Assembly: GCA_002336475.1 (NCBI GenBank) | Contig: DDCX01000120.1 | Location: 1-20,159 of the forward strand | Direction: 5' to 3' | DNA: 20,159 nucleotides | Origin: Flavobacteriales bacterium UBA1995 | GTDB lineage: Bacteria > Bacteroidota > Bacteroidia > Flavobacteriales_D > Sanyastnellaceae | In this document: positions 11,243 to 19,198 of the stretch, one piece after another | Layout: each line of letters starts with the position of its first letter | How positions within the stretch are numbered: position 1 is the stretch's first letter | The notes under the pieces: model-generated | What the model was told of the DNA's origin: nothing | Databases searched by the model: none | What the model saw: only the letters and a program-made list of their open reading frames with translations | Made by a program: the position numbers and the translations under genes

Positions 11243-12337
11243 TCAGAGCCGGGCGCTCCGTTGACGTAAAGCGTGATCGGCCAGTACCAGCAAAACCATG
11301 GCTTCGACCATGGGGACAGCACGGGGCAAGACGCAGGGATCGTGCCGTCCGCGGCCACTCAGAACGACATCCTCGCCGGCTTGGTTGACGCTGTTTTGAT
11401 CGGTCAACAGGGTTGCGACCGGTTTGAAACCCACGCGGAGTATGATATCTTCTCCATTGCTGATGCCGCCTTGTATCCCTCCACTGTGGTTTGTGGTCGT
11501 CCGGATGCTGCCACTTTTTCCGGTAAATGCATCGTTGTGTTCTGACCCCTTCATGAGGGTACCGCTGAACCCGCTGCCGAGTTCGAGGCCTTTGACTGCC
11601 GGCAAGCTCCAAAGGGCTTTTGCCAGGTCTGCGTGCAGTTTGTCAAATACGGGTTCACCCCATCCCGGAGGGATTCCTTTGGCGACGACAACAATGCTGC
11701 CGCCCACCGTGTCACCCGCCTTCTTGACTTCCAATATGCGGGCCTCCATCCGACGGGCAGTGTCGGGATCTGGACACCGAACAGCATGCGCATCGACGGT
11801 TCCTGCGTCATAGTAAGCCGGCGGGGAGGGCATGGCGATGTCTTGCACCCTCTCTACGTAAGCGCCGACAGCGGGAGCGGGGCCTTGGGGATAGAGTTGC
11901 TCCAGGAATTGTCGTGCCATGGCGCCCGCAACGACGCGCGCTGCGGTTTCTCGGGCACTGGAACGCCCACCTCCCCGGTGATCGCGTGTGCCGAATTTGG
12001 CGTCATACGTGTAGTCGGCATGACTGGGGCGGTATTGTCCTTCGAGGTGGCTGTAATCTCCGGGCTTGGCATCGCCGTTGGGAATGGTAAAGCCAATGGG
12101 CGTGCCTGTGGTCCGGCCCTCAAACACACCGGAAAGTAGGGTCACAGTGTCGTTTTCCTTGCGCGCTGTGGTCAGTTTTGATTGCCCTGGACGGCGGCGT
12201 TGGAGTTCGGCTTGTATGCGGTCGAGGTCGAGCTGAACCGCAGCGGGCATGCCATCGAGCACGCCGCCAAGGGCAGGGCCATGTGATTCTCCAAAAGTGG
12301 TGAGCTTGAAACGCTCTCCGATGCTGTTTCCGGGCAT
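11243..12337 (-). CDS. aroC: Chorismate synthase
   Basis: AroC converts 5-enolpyruvylshikimate-3-phosphate to chorismate by anti-1,4-elimination of phosphate, using reduced FMN. This is the last shikimate step before aromatic amino acids, folate and quinones. The protein is 364 residues, the normal length. Conserved blocks are [12 protein letters not shown] (about 9-20, catalytic His in GESHG), [21 protein letters not shown] (central signature), [20 protein letters not shown] (flavin-binding region) and [15 protein letters not shown] near the C-terminus. I chose ATG 12337 ([16 protein letters not shown]) because family similarity starts within a few residues; the frame stays open to 12433 but that part crosses into the divergent hutI start. 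A TACCTTTG box sits four bases before this ATG. The gene is divergent from hutI with 52 bases between starts and may head the symporter/OmpA transcript. Confidence 0.96.
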   Translation of the reverse strand: MPGNSIGERFKLTTFGESHGPALGGVLDGMPAAVQLDLDRIQAELQRRRPGQSKLTTARKENDTVTLLSGVFEGRTTGTPIGFTIPNGDAKPGDYSHLEGQYRPSHADYTYDAKFGTRDHRGGGRSSARETAARVVAGAMARQFLEQLYPQGPAPAVGAYVERVQDIAMPSPPAYYDAGTVDAHAVRCPDPDTARRMEARILEVKKAGDTVGGSIVVVAKGIPPGWGEPVFDKLHADLAKALWSLPAVKGLELGSGFSGTLMKGSEHNDAFTGKSGSIRTTTNHSGGIQGGISNGEDIILRVGFKPVATLLTDQNSVNQAGEDVVLSGRGRHDPCVLPRAVPMVEAMVLLVLADHALRQRSARL

Positions 12338-12341
12338 GCCA

Positions 12342-12349
12342 CAAAGGTA
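12342..12349 (-). promoter_or_regulatory. Candidate Bacteroidota -7 promoter box for aroC
   Basis: On the minus strand TACCTTTG matches the Bacteroidota sigma-A -7 consensus TAnnTTTG exactly, and its last base is four bases before the aroC ATG. If it is used, transcription would start at or within a few bases of the ATG, giving a leaderless or nearly leaderless mRNA. No clear TTTG -33 element is seen about 19-21 bases upstream, which lowers confidence. Confidence 0.4.
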
Positions 12350-12389
12350 CGAGGCTGCTGATAGCACAGGATGTCCGACCTTGGCGCCC

Positions 12390-13655
12390 ATGGAAAGTGG
12401 ATTTGCGATAGGCCGTAAGCTCATCAAGGACATCGGTCATCTGGTTGGATTTGGAGCAGGGGCGCCGGGTAAACTTTCTGGACCTGAGATGCGACAATTG
12501 TCGGTGATCGAGGACGCTTGGTTGGCCTTGGAAGATGGGCGGGTGATCGGCGGTGGTCCGATGTCCGAATTTCCAGGGATTGTCGATTGGAACGGTTTGG
12601 AGGTGTTGGAAGCTGCGGGCCGTTGTGTGCTTCCAGCTTGGGTGGACAGCCACACCCACCTCGTACATGCAGCGTCTCGAGAAGGCGAGTTTGTCGATCG
12701 GATTCGGGGGCTGAGTTACCAAGAAATTGCCGCCAATGGTGGGGGGATTCTCAACAGCGCCAAAGCGTTGCGGGAAATGTCCGAAGACGACCTATTCTCG
12801 GTTTCCCTCGAGCGCATGGAGCGGCTCATGCGCATGGGCACTGGGGCGCTGGAGATCAAGTCGGGCTATGGCTTGGATCTGGAAAGTGAGCTCAAAATGT
12901 TGCGGGTGGCCCGCAGGCTGGGTGCCTTGGAGAGGATCCCGGTCAAAACGACTTTTTTGGGTTGCCATGCGGTGCCCGACGGTTGGAATGGCCCTGTGGA
13001 TTACACCGACTATATGGTGAGAGAGGTGTTGCCCGCTGTGATGGAGGAGGAACTGGCTGACCACGTCGACATCTTCTGCGAGGAGGGGTATTTCGGGTTG
13101 GATGAAACGCGCACATTGCTCGAGGCCGCTAAGCTCAGGGGGCTGCCGGCCAAGGTTCACGTGAACCAGTTTAAGGCCAGTGGCGGAGTCGCTTTGTGCG
13201 TGGAATTCGGGGCCATGACCGTGGACCACTTGGAAGTGTTGCGCGCGGAGGATGTGGCTGAACTGGCCACAGGAAACACCATGCCTGTGGCGCTGCCCCT
13301 GTGTTCTCTGTTTTTAGACCTCCCGTTCACCCAAGGCCGCACGCTGGTGGACGCAGGTTGTGCCTTGGCGATCGCCACAGACTTCAATCCCGGTTCTGCT
13401 CCTTCGGGAAACATGCACCTGGCTGCTGCGCTGGGCTGCGTGAAGATGGGGTTGGAGCCGATCGAAGCGCTGGCCGCGGCGACGACCAACGGAGCTGCTG
13501 CATTGGGGATCGAGTCGCAAGTGGGAGGCTTGGGCATTGGTCAAGAGGCCAGCCTGATCGTAACCCGGCCATTGCGTTCGGTGGAGGAGGCACTCTATGC
13601 CTTTGGAGACCCACTTCCCGAACGTGTTTTGTTGCGGGGACATTGGGTGGATTGA
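12390..13655 (+). CDS. hutI: Imidazolonepropionase
   Basis: HutI hydrolyses 4-imidazolone-5-propionate to N-formimino-L-glutamate, the third step of histidine breakdown, in the cytoplasm. The protein is 421 residues, an amidohydrolase-superfamily TIM barrel. Metal-site motifs are VDSHTH (85-90, giving H88 and H90), HVNQF (257-261), MTVDHLE (276-282) and ATDFNPGSA (329-337, giving the catalytic Asp331). Substrate-site blocks are [12 protein letters not shown] (117-128), [19 protein letters not shown] (155-173) and FLGCHAVP (189-196). I chose ATG 12390 ([19 protein letters not shown]), where the usual N-terminal beta strand begins; the open frame back to 12249 overlaps the divergent aroC and lacks similarity. 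ftcD, the next enzyme after formiminoglutamate, lies two genes downstream. hutH and hutU are not in this window. Confidence 0.94.
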   Translation: MESGFAIGRKLIKDIGHLVGFGAGAPGKLSGPEMRQLSVIEDAWLALEDGRVIGGGPMSEFPGIVDWNGLEVLEAAGRCVLPAWVDSHTHLVHAASREGEFVDRIRGLSYQEIAANGGGILNSAKALREMSEDDLFSVSLERMERLMRMGTGALEIKSGYGLDLESELKMLRVARRLGALERIPVKTTFLGCHAVPDGWNGPVDYTDYMVREVLPAVMEEELADHVDIFCEEGYFGLDETRTLLEAAKLRGLPAKVHVNQFKASGGVALCVEFGAMTVDHLEVLRAEDVAELATGNTMPVALPLCSLFLDLPFTQGRTLVDAGCALAIATDFNPGSAPSGNMHLAAALGCVKMGLEPIEALAAATTNGAAALGIESQVGGLGIGQEASLIVTRPLRSVEEALYAFGDPLPERVLLRGHWVD

Positions 13656-13683
13656 ACCCTTTGTATCTTGAAGGGTTGTTTTC
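13655..13683 (+). terminator. Putative rho-independent terminator after hutI
   Basis: AACCCTT (13655-13661) and AAGGGTT (13671-13677) form a perfect 7-bp stem around a 9-base loop. GTTTTC follows. The stem starts on the last base of the hutI stop codon. The stem is short and the T-run is only four bases, so termination may be partial. The loop also contains TATCTTG, a near match to TAnnTTTG, with TTG about 19 bases upstream, so it could instead be a promoter for the next gene. Confidence 0.45.
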
Positions 13684-13711
13684 TCGTCGCTGACGATAGA
13701 AGCCGCCAACC

Positions 13712-16576
13712 GTGATCCAGAATTTCCGCACATTGATGATGATGGTCTGCTCCACCTTGTGGGCATGCAGTGCTGTTGCCCAAACTTCTGATTTTCTGGA
13801 CCAATCTGAAGCAGCTGGACTTTTGGGGAGCTACTTGAACCACAGCGCATCTGTGGCGGATTATGACCTCGATGGAGACTTGGATGTCTACATAGGGAGC
13901 CGCTTGGCCTCCAACACCTTGTACAGAAATGAGGGCAATGCCACTTTCGTTCCAGTGGTTTCAGGTGTTGAGGATGAGGGGTTTACCATGGCGACGCTCT
14001 TCTTTGATTACGACAATGACGGAGACCCGGACTTGCTGAGTTGCAACACCGGCGATGCCAATCATTTCTGGCGCAACGACGGGGGAGGCGTGTTCACGGA
14101 TGTGACCGATGAACTGGGCCTGGGACAGGAGTCTCAATGCCGTGGAGCCCATGCTGCCGACATCAACATGGACGGATGGCTGGACCTGTACATCGTCAAT
14201 ATGAACCAACCCAATGCGTTTTGGCTTTCAGACGGAGAGGGGGGATTCACGGATGGCTATTACGCTTCAGGGGCTACGGACAACTTGATTGGAATGGGGG
14301 CGCTGTTCCTCGACATCGAAAATGACGGGGACCTCGATCTCTATTTGACCCACGATGCCAACCAAATGAACAAGCTGTACATCAACGATGGTGAAGGTTT
14401 GTTTACGAATCAAGCTGAAGCGTGGGGATTGAATTTGCAGGCCCAGGGCATGGGAGTGGATGCGACCGACCTGAACCATGACGGTTTTTTGGACCTCTTT
14501 ATTTCCAACAACCTGCCCAATGACCTGTACCTCAACCCCGGAGCGCAGCCTGAATCGGGCCCCGTGGTCCCATTCGACAACATCACGGAAGATGCAGGTG
14601 TGGGTGATGCAGGAATGGGGTGGGGAACCGTCTTCATCGACCACGACCACGATGGTGAGCGCGACCTCTACGTGGCCAACGAATATTTCTTTTCTCCGTT
14701 TCCCAATTTGCTGTACCACAACAACGGGGACTTGACCTTCACTGACATTGCGGAAGGGAGTGCATTGGAAAGCCCGTTTAGCGGATATGCCACAGTAGTG
14801 GCTGACTTTGATGCCAATGGGGCCGAGGACCTTTTGGTGGTCAATACGTTGGTGTCTGCCAATCCGGGGTGTCAGTTGTTCCTCAACCACGACACTACAA
14901 ACCATTGGATCGGCTTTGAATTGGAGGGGGTGGTTTCGCCACGCGACGCTGCGGGCGCTCGGGTGGTCGTCCATTCCGGTCCGGACTTTCAGAGAACGGA
15001 CGCCTCTTTCATTGGTTACAGTTATAGCTCTTGCGGTCCTTTGACGTTCAATTTTGGCTTGGGTGACCGCACGGCGGTGGACAGCGTGGAGGTGTTTTGG
15101 CCAAGTGGCATAAAGACCGTGACGGTCCAGCCCGATGTGGACCAATATCACTCCTTGCTGGAGACGCCTTGCTTTGGGGTGGAGCCCGACTTGGATTGGC
15201 CCGAAACGGCGCAATTGTGTCCGGGGGATGCCCTGGTGTTGACCGTACCCGATGGCTGGACCGCTGCGGGATGGACCTTGGGAGTAGAGCACCCAGAGGG
15301 GAGAGAAATTGACCAGGAAGGGGTGGTTCAGGCCTTGTTGTCATCGGGCAATTGTTCGGTGCTGTCGCCCGCGCTCGAGGTGGCGATGGTAGAGGCCGTT
15401 CCACCTGTAATTGTCGCGGATGGCCCTCCGCGTTTTTGTCAGGGGACTTTGCGACAATTGTCGGTGCCCGGTCCGCAGGTGGATGTGCTTTGGTCCAACG
15501 GGATAGCCTCGAACCTTTTGTACGTTGGAAGTTCTGACACCCTGACCGTGACCACGACCAATGTGTGCGGTCACATCGACACCAGCGACCCGTTGGTCAT
15601 CGAGACCTTTGAGTCGCCCTCGGTTCCGATTGTAGCCCCAGCTCTGGTTGCTGCAGGGTCGGCGCATACGTTTGAACCCATACAACTCGAAGGGGAGGCT
15701 TTGCGTTGGTACGCACCATACGGGCCCAACGCTTTGTCGGACCTCCAAGCAGGCAGCACAGAGCAGGTGGGGCCCTTTATCTATCAAGGCCCTGTGTATT
15801 CAACGCCTCCTTTGGGAGCGAGTACTGGATGGTGGGTCAAAGCAGCTGGGATGCGCGATGACCGCCAGGCCGTGGGGGGCAAGGAAGCTCCTTCTTCGGG
15901 AGGATTTATCGGTTCGGATGCTTACGGTTTGACTTTCGACGCCCACGAGGACATCGTGTTGGACCGCGTGCAGGTCTTGGCAGATGGGTCCGGCCCCCGG
16001 ACGTTTCAATTGCGTTCGATTCAGGCTGAAATTCTGATGGAGATTACCCAAGACCTAGAGCCGGGTTGGAATGCTGTTGAATTGGGATTCCCCATTGCCG
16101 AAGGCACCGGATATGCCCTTTTGGTCAGTGCACCTGAGGTCGGTTTGTGGAGGGACAATGTGGGCAGTGAGCAAGGTTACCCTTATGCTGTGGGCGAGAT
16201 GGCCACCATTACCAGTTCCACGATTCCGAGTTCTGCAGGCGGGGATTATTACTATTTCTTCTACGATTGGGAAGTGTCCAGTCAGGGATTGATGTGCGAA
16301 AGCGAGGCTGCTGCCGCTTACGTCGAAGTGGTGGATGCCATTTCCGGATGCACGTATGCCTTCGCCGCCAACTTTGACCCGCAGGCTTCGTTGGACGATG
16401 GCAGTTGCTTTTTGCAAGGGTGCATTGACCCCGCAGCCCCCAACTACAATCCATTGGCTTCCCAAGACGATGGCAGCTGCGCTGTCACCTGTGACAGTGA
16501 CCTGAATGGAGATGGGCAAATCGGTGCACCAGACCTGTTGGAATTGCTTTCTGCTTGGGGCAGCGTCTGTGACTGA
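13712..16576 (+). CDS. Secreted FG-GAP/VCBS propeller protein with ASPIC/UnbV domain, DDGSC repeats and dockerin-like tail
   Basis: The predicted protein is 954 residues. A signal peptide covers 1-23 (LMMMVCSTLWACSAVAQ), using GTG 13712; ATG 13736 would remove the basic n-region. Seven Ca-binding FG-GAP loops follow: DYDLDGDLDVYIG (50-62), DYDNDGDPDLL (99-109), DINMDGWLDLYIV (150-162), DIENDGDLDLYLT (201-213), DLNHDGFLDLFIS (253-265), DHDHDGERDLYVA (310-322) and DFDANGAEDLLVV (365-377), consistent with a seven-bladed propeller. An ASPIC/UnbV domain (about 407-482) has RDAAGARV, GYSYSS, FGLG and VFWPSG. Ig-like beta regions (about 485-635) and an unidentified domain (about 640-875) follow. The tail has two DDGSC repeats (879-899, 903-923) and one Ca-binding loop DSDLNGDGQIG (928-938) with DLLELLSAWGSVCD at the end. 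Probably exported and surface-associated; substrate or partner unknown. Confidence 0.85.
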   Translation: MIQNFRTLMMMVCSTLWACSAVAQTSDFLDQSEAAGLLGSYLNHSASVADYDLDGDLDVYIGSRLASNTLYRNEGNATFVPVVSGVEDEGFTMATLFFDYDNDGDPDLLSCNTGDANHFWRNDGGGVFTDVTDELGLGQESQCRGAHAADINMDGWLDLYIVNMNQPNAFWLSDGEGGFTDGYYASGATDNLIGMGALFLDIENDGDLDLYLTHDANQMNKLYINDGEGLFTNQAEAWGLNLQAQGMGVDATDLNHDGFLDLFISNNLPNDLYLNPGAQPESGPVVPFDNITEDAGVGDAGMGWGTVFIDHDHDGERDLYVANEYFFSPFPNLLYHNNGDLTFTDIAEGSALESPFSGYATVVADFDANGAEDLLVVNTLVSANPGCQLFLNHDTTNHWIGFELEGVVSPRDAAGARVVVHSGPDFQRTDASFIGYSYSSCGPLTFNFGLGDRTAVDSVEVFWPSGIKTVTVQPDVDQYHSLLETPCFGVEPDLDWPETAQLCPGDALVLTVPDGWTAAGWTLGVEHPEGREIDQEGVVQALLSSGNCSVLSPALEVAMVEAVPPVIVADGPPRFCQGTLRQLSVPGPQVDVLWSNGIASNLLYVGSSDTLTVTTTNVCGHIDTSDPLVIETFESPSVPIVAPALVAAGSAHTFEPIQLEGEALRWYAPYGPNALSDLQAGSTEQVGPFIYQGPVYSTPPLGASTGWWVKAAGMRDDRQAVGGKEAPSSGGFIGSDAYGLTFDAHEDIVLDRVQVLADGSGPRTFQLRSIQAEILMEITQDLEPGWNAVELGFPIAEGTGYALLVSAPEVGLWRDNVGSEQGYPYAVGEMATITSSTIPSSAGGDYYYFFYDWEVSSQGLMCESEAAAAYVEVVDAISGCTYAFAANFDPQASLDDGSCFLQGCIDPAAPNYNPLASQDDGSCAVTCDSDLNGDGQIGAPDLLELLSAWGSVCD

Positions 16577-16612
16577 ATTCGAATTAGTTTGGCGCCCGGA
16601 AAAAGCCAAGCC

Positions 16613-18313
16613 ATGTCTCTACGTTTGATTGAGTGTGTACCCAACATTTCTGAAGGCCGCGACCGCGCCACCATTGATGCCATCGCAGCCGTCGTCGAGA
16701 CGGTAGACGGCGTTCGCCTGCTCGATGTGGACCCGGGAAATTCCACCCACCGTACCGTTATCACTTTTGTCGGTCCGCCCGAAACCATTGTAGAGGCGGC
16801 ATTTAGGCTGATATCCAAGGCGGCCGAATTGATCGACATGTCCAAGCACCGCGGCGAGCACCCGCGCATGGGTGCAACGGACGTGTGCCCCTTTGTGCCT
16901 GTGGCGGGCGTGACCATGGAAGACTGCAAGGCTGCTGCGCATGCATTGGGCGAGCGCGTGGGAAAGGAGCTGGGCATCCCCGGTTACTTCTACGAGGATG
17001 CGGCTTTAACGCCAGAACGTCAAAACCTCGCCCATTGTCGCAAAGGTGAGTATGAGGGATTGGAGAAACTCGCGGACCTCCAGTGGAAGCCTGATTTTGG
17101 CCCAGCTGAATTCAACGAAAGGGCCCGCAAGACCGGGGCCACGGCCATTGGCGCGCGCGATTTCTTGGTGGCTTACAACGTCAACCTCAACACAACGTCG
17201 TCCCGCAGGGCCAATGCTGTGGCTTTTGACCTCAGGGAAAATGGCCGGGTCAAAAGAACAGGTGGGCTCACCGGGCCAGTGGTCAATGATGCTCAAGGGC
17301 AGCCCCTTCGGGAGCCCGGCATGCTCAAATGTGTCAAGGGCATAGGTTGGTACATCGAAGAATACGGGATTGCCCAACTGTCGCTCAACCTCACCAATAT
17401 TTCAGTTACAGCGGTCCACACCGCTTTTGATGCAGCGTGTGAACGGTCGATTGCTCGAGGCATGCGCGTTACAGGCAGTGAGATTGTGGGCTTGATTCCC
17501 AAGCGTGTGCTGATGGATGCCGCAGACCACTACCTGCGCAAGCAGGAGCGCAGCTTGGGCATCAGCGAATCCGAGAAGGTAAAAGTGGCGGTCAAGTCAC
17601 TTGGTTTGGACGACTTGGCGCCCTTCGATGCCCGGAAACGCGTGATCGAATACCTGCTTGAGGATGGCGCTGGAGACACTGCGCCTTTGGCGGGCATGAC
17701 GTTGACCGGCTTTGCAGAAGAAACGTCCAGTGAGAGCCCTGCGCCCGGTGGTGGTTCGATTGCGGCTTATGCTGGTGCCATGGGCGTTTCCCTCGGCACC
17801 ATGGTGGCAAACTTGAGCGCCCACAAGCGGGGTTGGGATGGCCGATGGGAGGAGTTCAGTGCGGTTGCTGAACGCGGAATGGCGTTGCAAGCGCGTCTGC
17901 TCGCTTTGGTCGATGAGGACACCGCTGCGTTCGATGCCATCATGGAAGCGTTTGGCATGCCCAAGGGCAATGACGCCCAGAAAGCTGACCGGCATGATGC
18001 CATTCAGGCGGCCACCTTGGGCGCTATGAAGACGCCTTTGGAGGTGGCTGAGCGTTCCTTGGAATCCATGGCCATTATGGCGGAGATGGCCGAGAACGGA
18101 AACCCCAACAGTGTCACGGATGCAGGAGTGGGTGCCTTGTGCGCTCGCACAGCGGTTTTGGGCGCTGTCATGAACGTCAGGGTCAATGCGGCTGACTTGG
18201 AGGACCGGAATACGGCAGACGCGATGCTCGCCCGTTGTGTAGAGTTGGAAGCCGCAGCAGAGGAACAAGAGCGTTCAGTCCGCGACAGGGTATCTGCAGT
18301 ACTCGGAGTGTGA
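16613..18313 (+). CDS. ftcD: Bifunctional glutamate formimidoyltransferase / formimidoyltetrahydrofolate cyclodeaminase
   Basis: This fused enzyme moves the formimino group from formiminoglutamate (the HutI product) to tetrahydrofolate, releasing glutamate, then deaminates it to 5,10-methenyl-THF. It is 566 residues, close to animal FTCD. The transferase part is about 1-330: ECVPNISEG (7-15), NSTHRTVITF (43-52) and HRGEHPRMGATDVCPF (79-94), where H83 fits the catalytic His of the family. GARDFLVAYNVNL (180-192) is a second conserved block. The cyclodeaminase part is about 355-566, with SPAPGGGSIAAYAGAMG (375-391) and an all-helical remainder including NPNSVTDAGVGALCARTAVLGA. I chose ATG 16613 (MSLRLIECVPNISEG); a TTG at 16589 would add eight residues. 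It lies 36 bases after the FG-GAP gene. A weak -7-like TTAGTTTG at 16584-16591 might give it its own promoter. Together with hutI this implies histidine use as carbon, nitrogen and one-carbon source. Confidence 0.94.
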   Translation: MSLRLIECVPNISEGRDRATIDAIAAVVETVDGVRLLDVDPGNSTHRTVITFVGPPETIVEAAFRLISKAAELIDMSKHRGEHPRMGATDVCPFVPVAGVTMEDCKAAAHALGERVGKELGIPGYFYEDAALTPERQNLAHCRKGEYEGLEKLADLQWKPDFGPAEFNERARKTGATAIGARDFLVAYNVNLNTTSSRRANAVAFDLRENGRVKRTGGLTGPVVNDAQGQPLREPGMLKCVKGIGWYIEEYGIAQLSLNLTNISVTAVHTAFDAACERSIARGMRVTGSEIVGLIPKRVLMDAADHYLRKQERSLGISESEKVKVAVKSLGLDDLAPFDARKRVIEYLLEDGAGDTAPLAGMTLTGFAEETSSESPAPGGGSIAAYAGAMGVSLGTMVANLSAHKRGWDGRWEEFSAVAERGMALQARLLALVDEDTAAFDAIMEAFGMPKGNDAQKADRHDAIQAATLGAMKTPLEVAERSLESMAIMAEMAENGNPNSVTDAGVGALCARTAVLGAVMNVRVNAADLEDRNTADAMLARCVELEAAAEEQERSVRDRVSAVLGV

Positions 18314-18331
18314 TTCAAGGCGTCCTTTGAA
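18314..18331. terminator. Weak hairpin between convergent ftcD and cutC
   Basis: TTCAAGG (18314-18320) pairs with CCTTTGAA (18324-18331) around a CGT loop, with one bulged T, directly after the ftcD stop. It is the only clear fold in the 47-base convergent gap. No T-run follows on either strand, so a terminator role is only a suggestion. Confidence 0.3.
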
Positions 18332-18360
18332 GGCAACAAAGGCGACCAAATAAGGAAGGG

Positions 18361-19110
18361 TCAGTCCAGACCTTCTTCAGCTTCTTCGTCCTCTTTGGCG
18401 ACGGCTTTTTGCAAGGAACGCACAAGGTGCTCGACCCTTCGTGCGTCCACGGGATAGAGCTCCCCTTCGAACCAGCGGCCTTCATGTGCAACACCTGCGC
18501 TGTGCCGGGCAGAAGCCCGGAAGCAGGAGAGCCCTGCGGTCCACATCCGGGCTGCGCCGCTGGGCAGTACTGCACCTGAGGCAAAAATGTCAAAGTCGGC
18601 TTCTGCTTGCCATCCGATCAGTTTTTCATGGCCTTTGATGGCGTTTCCTGCTCCGGCACTTGAGGCCAAAGCATGAATGGGCAGAGACTTGAGTGTTTCA
18701 AAGGCCTGCTCTGGCTTGCGCACGCTGTCTATCGCACGGCTGACCATGATGTGTTCTCCACCAAAACGCTCAATCGCAGTTTCAATGAGGTCTATGTCCA
18801 AGTTGAGCCGCCCGTCCAGCCCTCCAATCAAGACCGTCGAGGCCCCTTGTGCCAAACTCCATTCCGCATCGTGCAGGATGATGTCCCGCTCGGATGCGGT
18901 GTAGACCAAATGGCCTTCACGCGGCCGCAATGATACCGTGACAGGAAGATCGGTGGCCTCGATGCAGTGTCGGATTACGCCGGGAGAAGGAGTGACGCCT
19001 CCAGCAGTGTAGCAACCGGAAATTTCTATACGTGTCGCTCCACCCCGTGTGGCACGCGCAACATCTCCAGGGGTGCTGCAGATGATTTGAAGATCAAAAG
19101 GTTGGTCCAT
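18361..19110 (-). CDS. cutC: CutC-family TIM-barrel protein, diverged
   Basis: CutC was described as a copper homeostasis protein, but its biochemical role is not settled. The predicted protein is 249 residues, the usual length. Family features are LQIICSTPGDVARATRGGA at the N-terminus, RIEISGCYTAGGVTPSPGVI (compare [20 protein letters not shown] in E. coli), VSLRPREGHLVY (compare IIRPRGGDFCY), VLIGGLDGRLNLDIDLIE and MVSRAIDSV (compare TFHRAFD). Several residues that are strongly conserved are changed: Glu of EGGLTPS is Ala, GGDF is EGHL, and His of FHRAFD is Ser. It may therefore be a paralogue with altered chemistry. The C-terminal tail is acidic (KEDEEAEEGLD). It is convergent with ftcD and follows rplS after a strong hairpin. 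A near-match promoter (TTTG at 19148-19145, TATCTTGG at 19127-19120) lies close to the ATG. Confidence 0.8.
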   Translation of the reverse strand: MDQPFDLQIICSTPGDVARATRGGATRIEISGCYTAGGVTPSPGVIRHCIEATDLPVTVSLRPREGHLVYTASERDIILHDAEWSLAQGASTVLIGGLDGRLNLDIDLIETAIERFGGEHIMVSRAIDSVRKPEQAFETLKSLPIHALASSAGAGNAIKGHEKLIGWQAEADFDIFASGAVLPSGAARMWTAGLSCFRASARHSAGVAHEGRWFEGELYPVDARRVEHLVRSLQKAVAKEDEEAEEGLD

Positions 19111-19119
19111 TCGCTCGAG

Positions 19120-19148
19120 CCAAGATACGCTTTAGCATCTGCTGCAAA
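19120..19148 (-). promoter_or_regulatory. Candidate promoter of cutC
   Basis: On the minus strand a TTTG (19148-19145) is followed after 17 bases by TATCTTGG (19127-19120), which differs from TAnnTTTG at one position. Transcription would begin only a few bases before the ATG at 19110. The TTTG overlaps the last bases of the rplS hairpin. One mismatch and a short spacer make this tentative. Confidence 0.3.
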
Positions 19149-19182
19149 CGACGAAGCCGGCAACAAGGCCGGCTTCGTCGTT
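19147..19182 (-). terminator. Strong stem-loop after rplS, probable operon terminator
   Basis: A perfect 15-bp stem (arms 19147-19161 and 19168-19182, rich in GC with GAAGCCGGC at its apex) encloses the 6-base loop AACAAG. It starts 16 bases after the rplS stop codon on the minus strand. Only TTT follows it on that strand, shorter than a classic U-tract. Its position and strength still fit a terminator or 3'-end stabilising hairpin for the trmD-rplS transcript. Confidence 0.65.
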
Positions 19183-19198
19183 GGACAGAAGTTCAGTT

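Noticed and set aside
12249..12389. N-terminal extension of HutI
   Set aside because: It overlaps the divergent aroC start, lacks similarity, and ATG 12390 places the usual first strand correctly.
13860..14850. Short repeated GAT-rich motifs as a possible DNA repeat array
   Set aside because: They are the coding trace of the seven D-x-D-x-D-G FG-GAP calcium loops, not a nucleotide-level repeat or CRISPR; spacing and sequence vary.
14267..15292. Minus-strand open frame of 341 codons opposite the FG-GAP gene
   Set aside because: It is the complement of the repeated Asp/Gly-rich FG-GAP coding sequence, with runs of Val/Ile/His that result from this.
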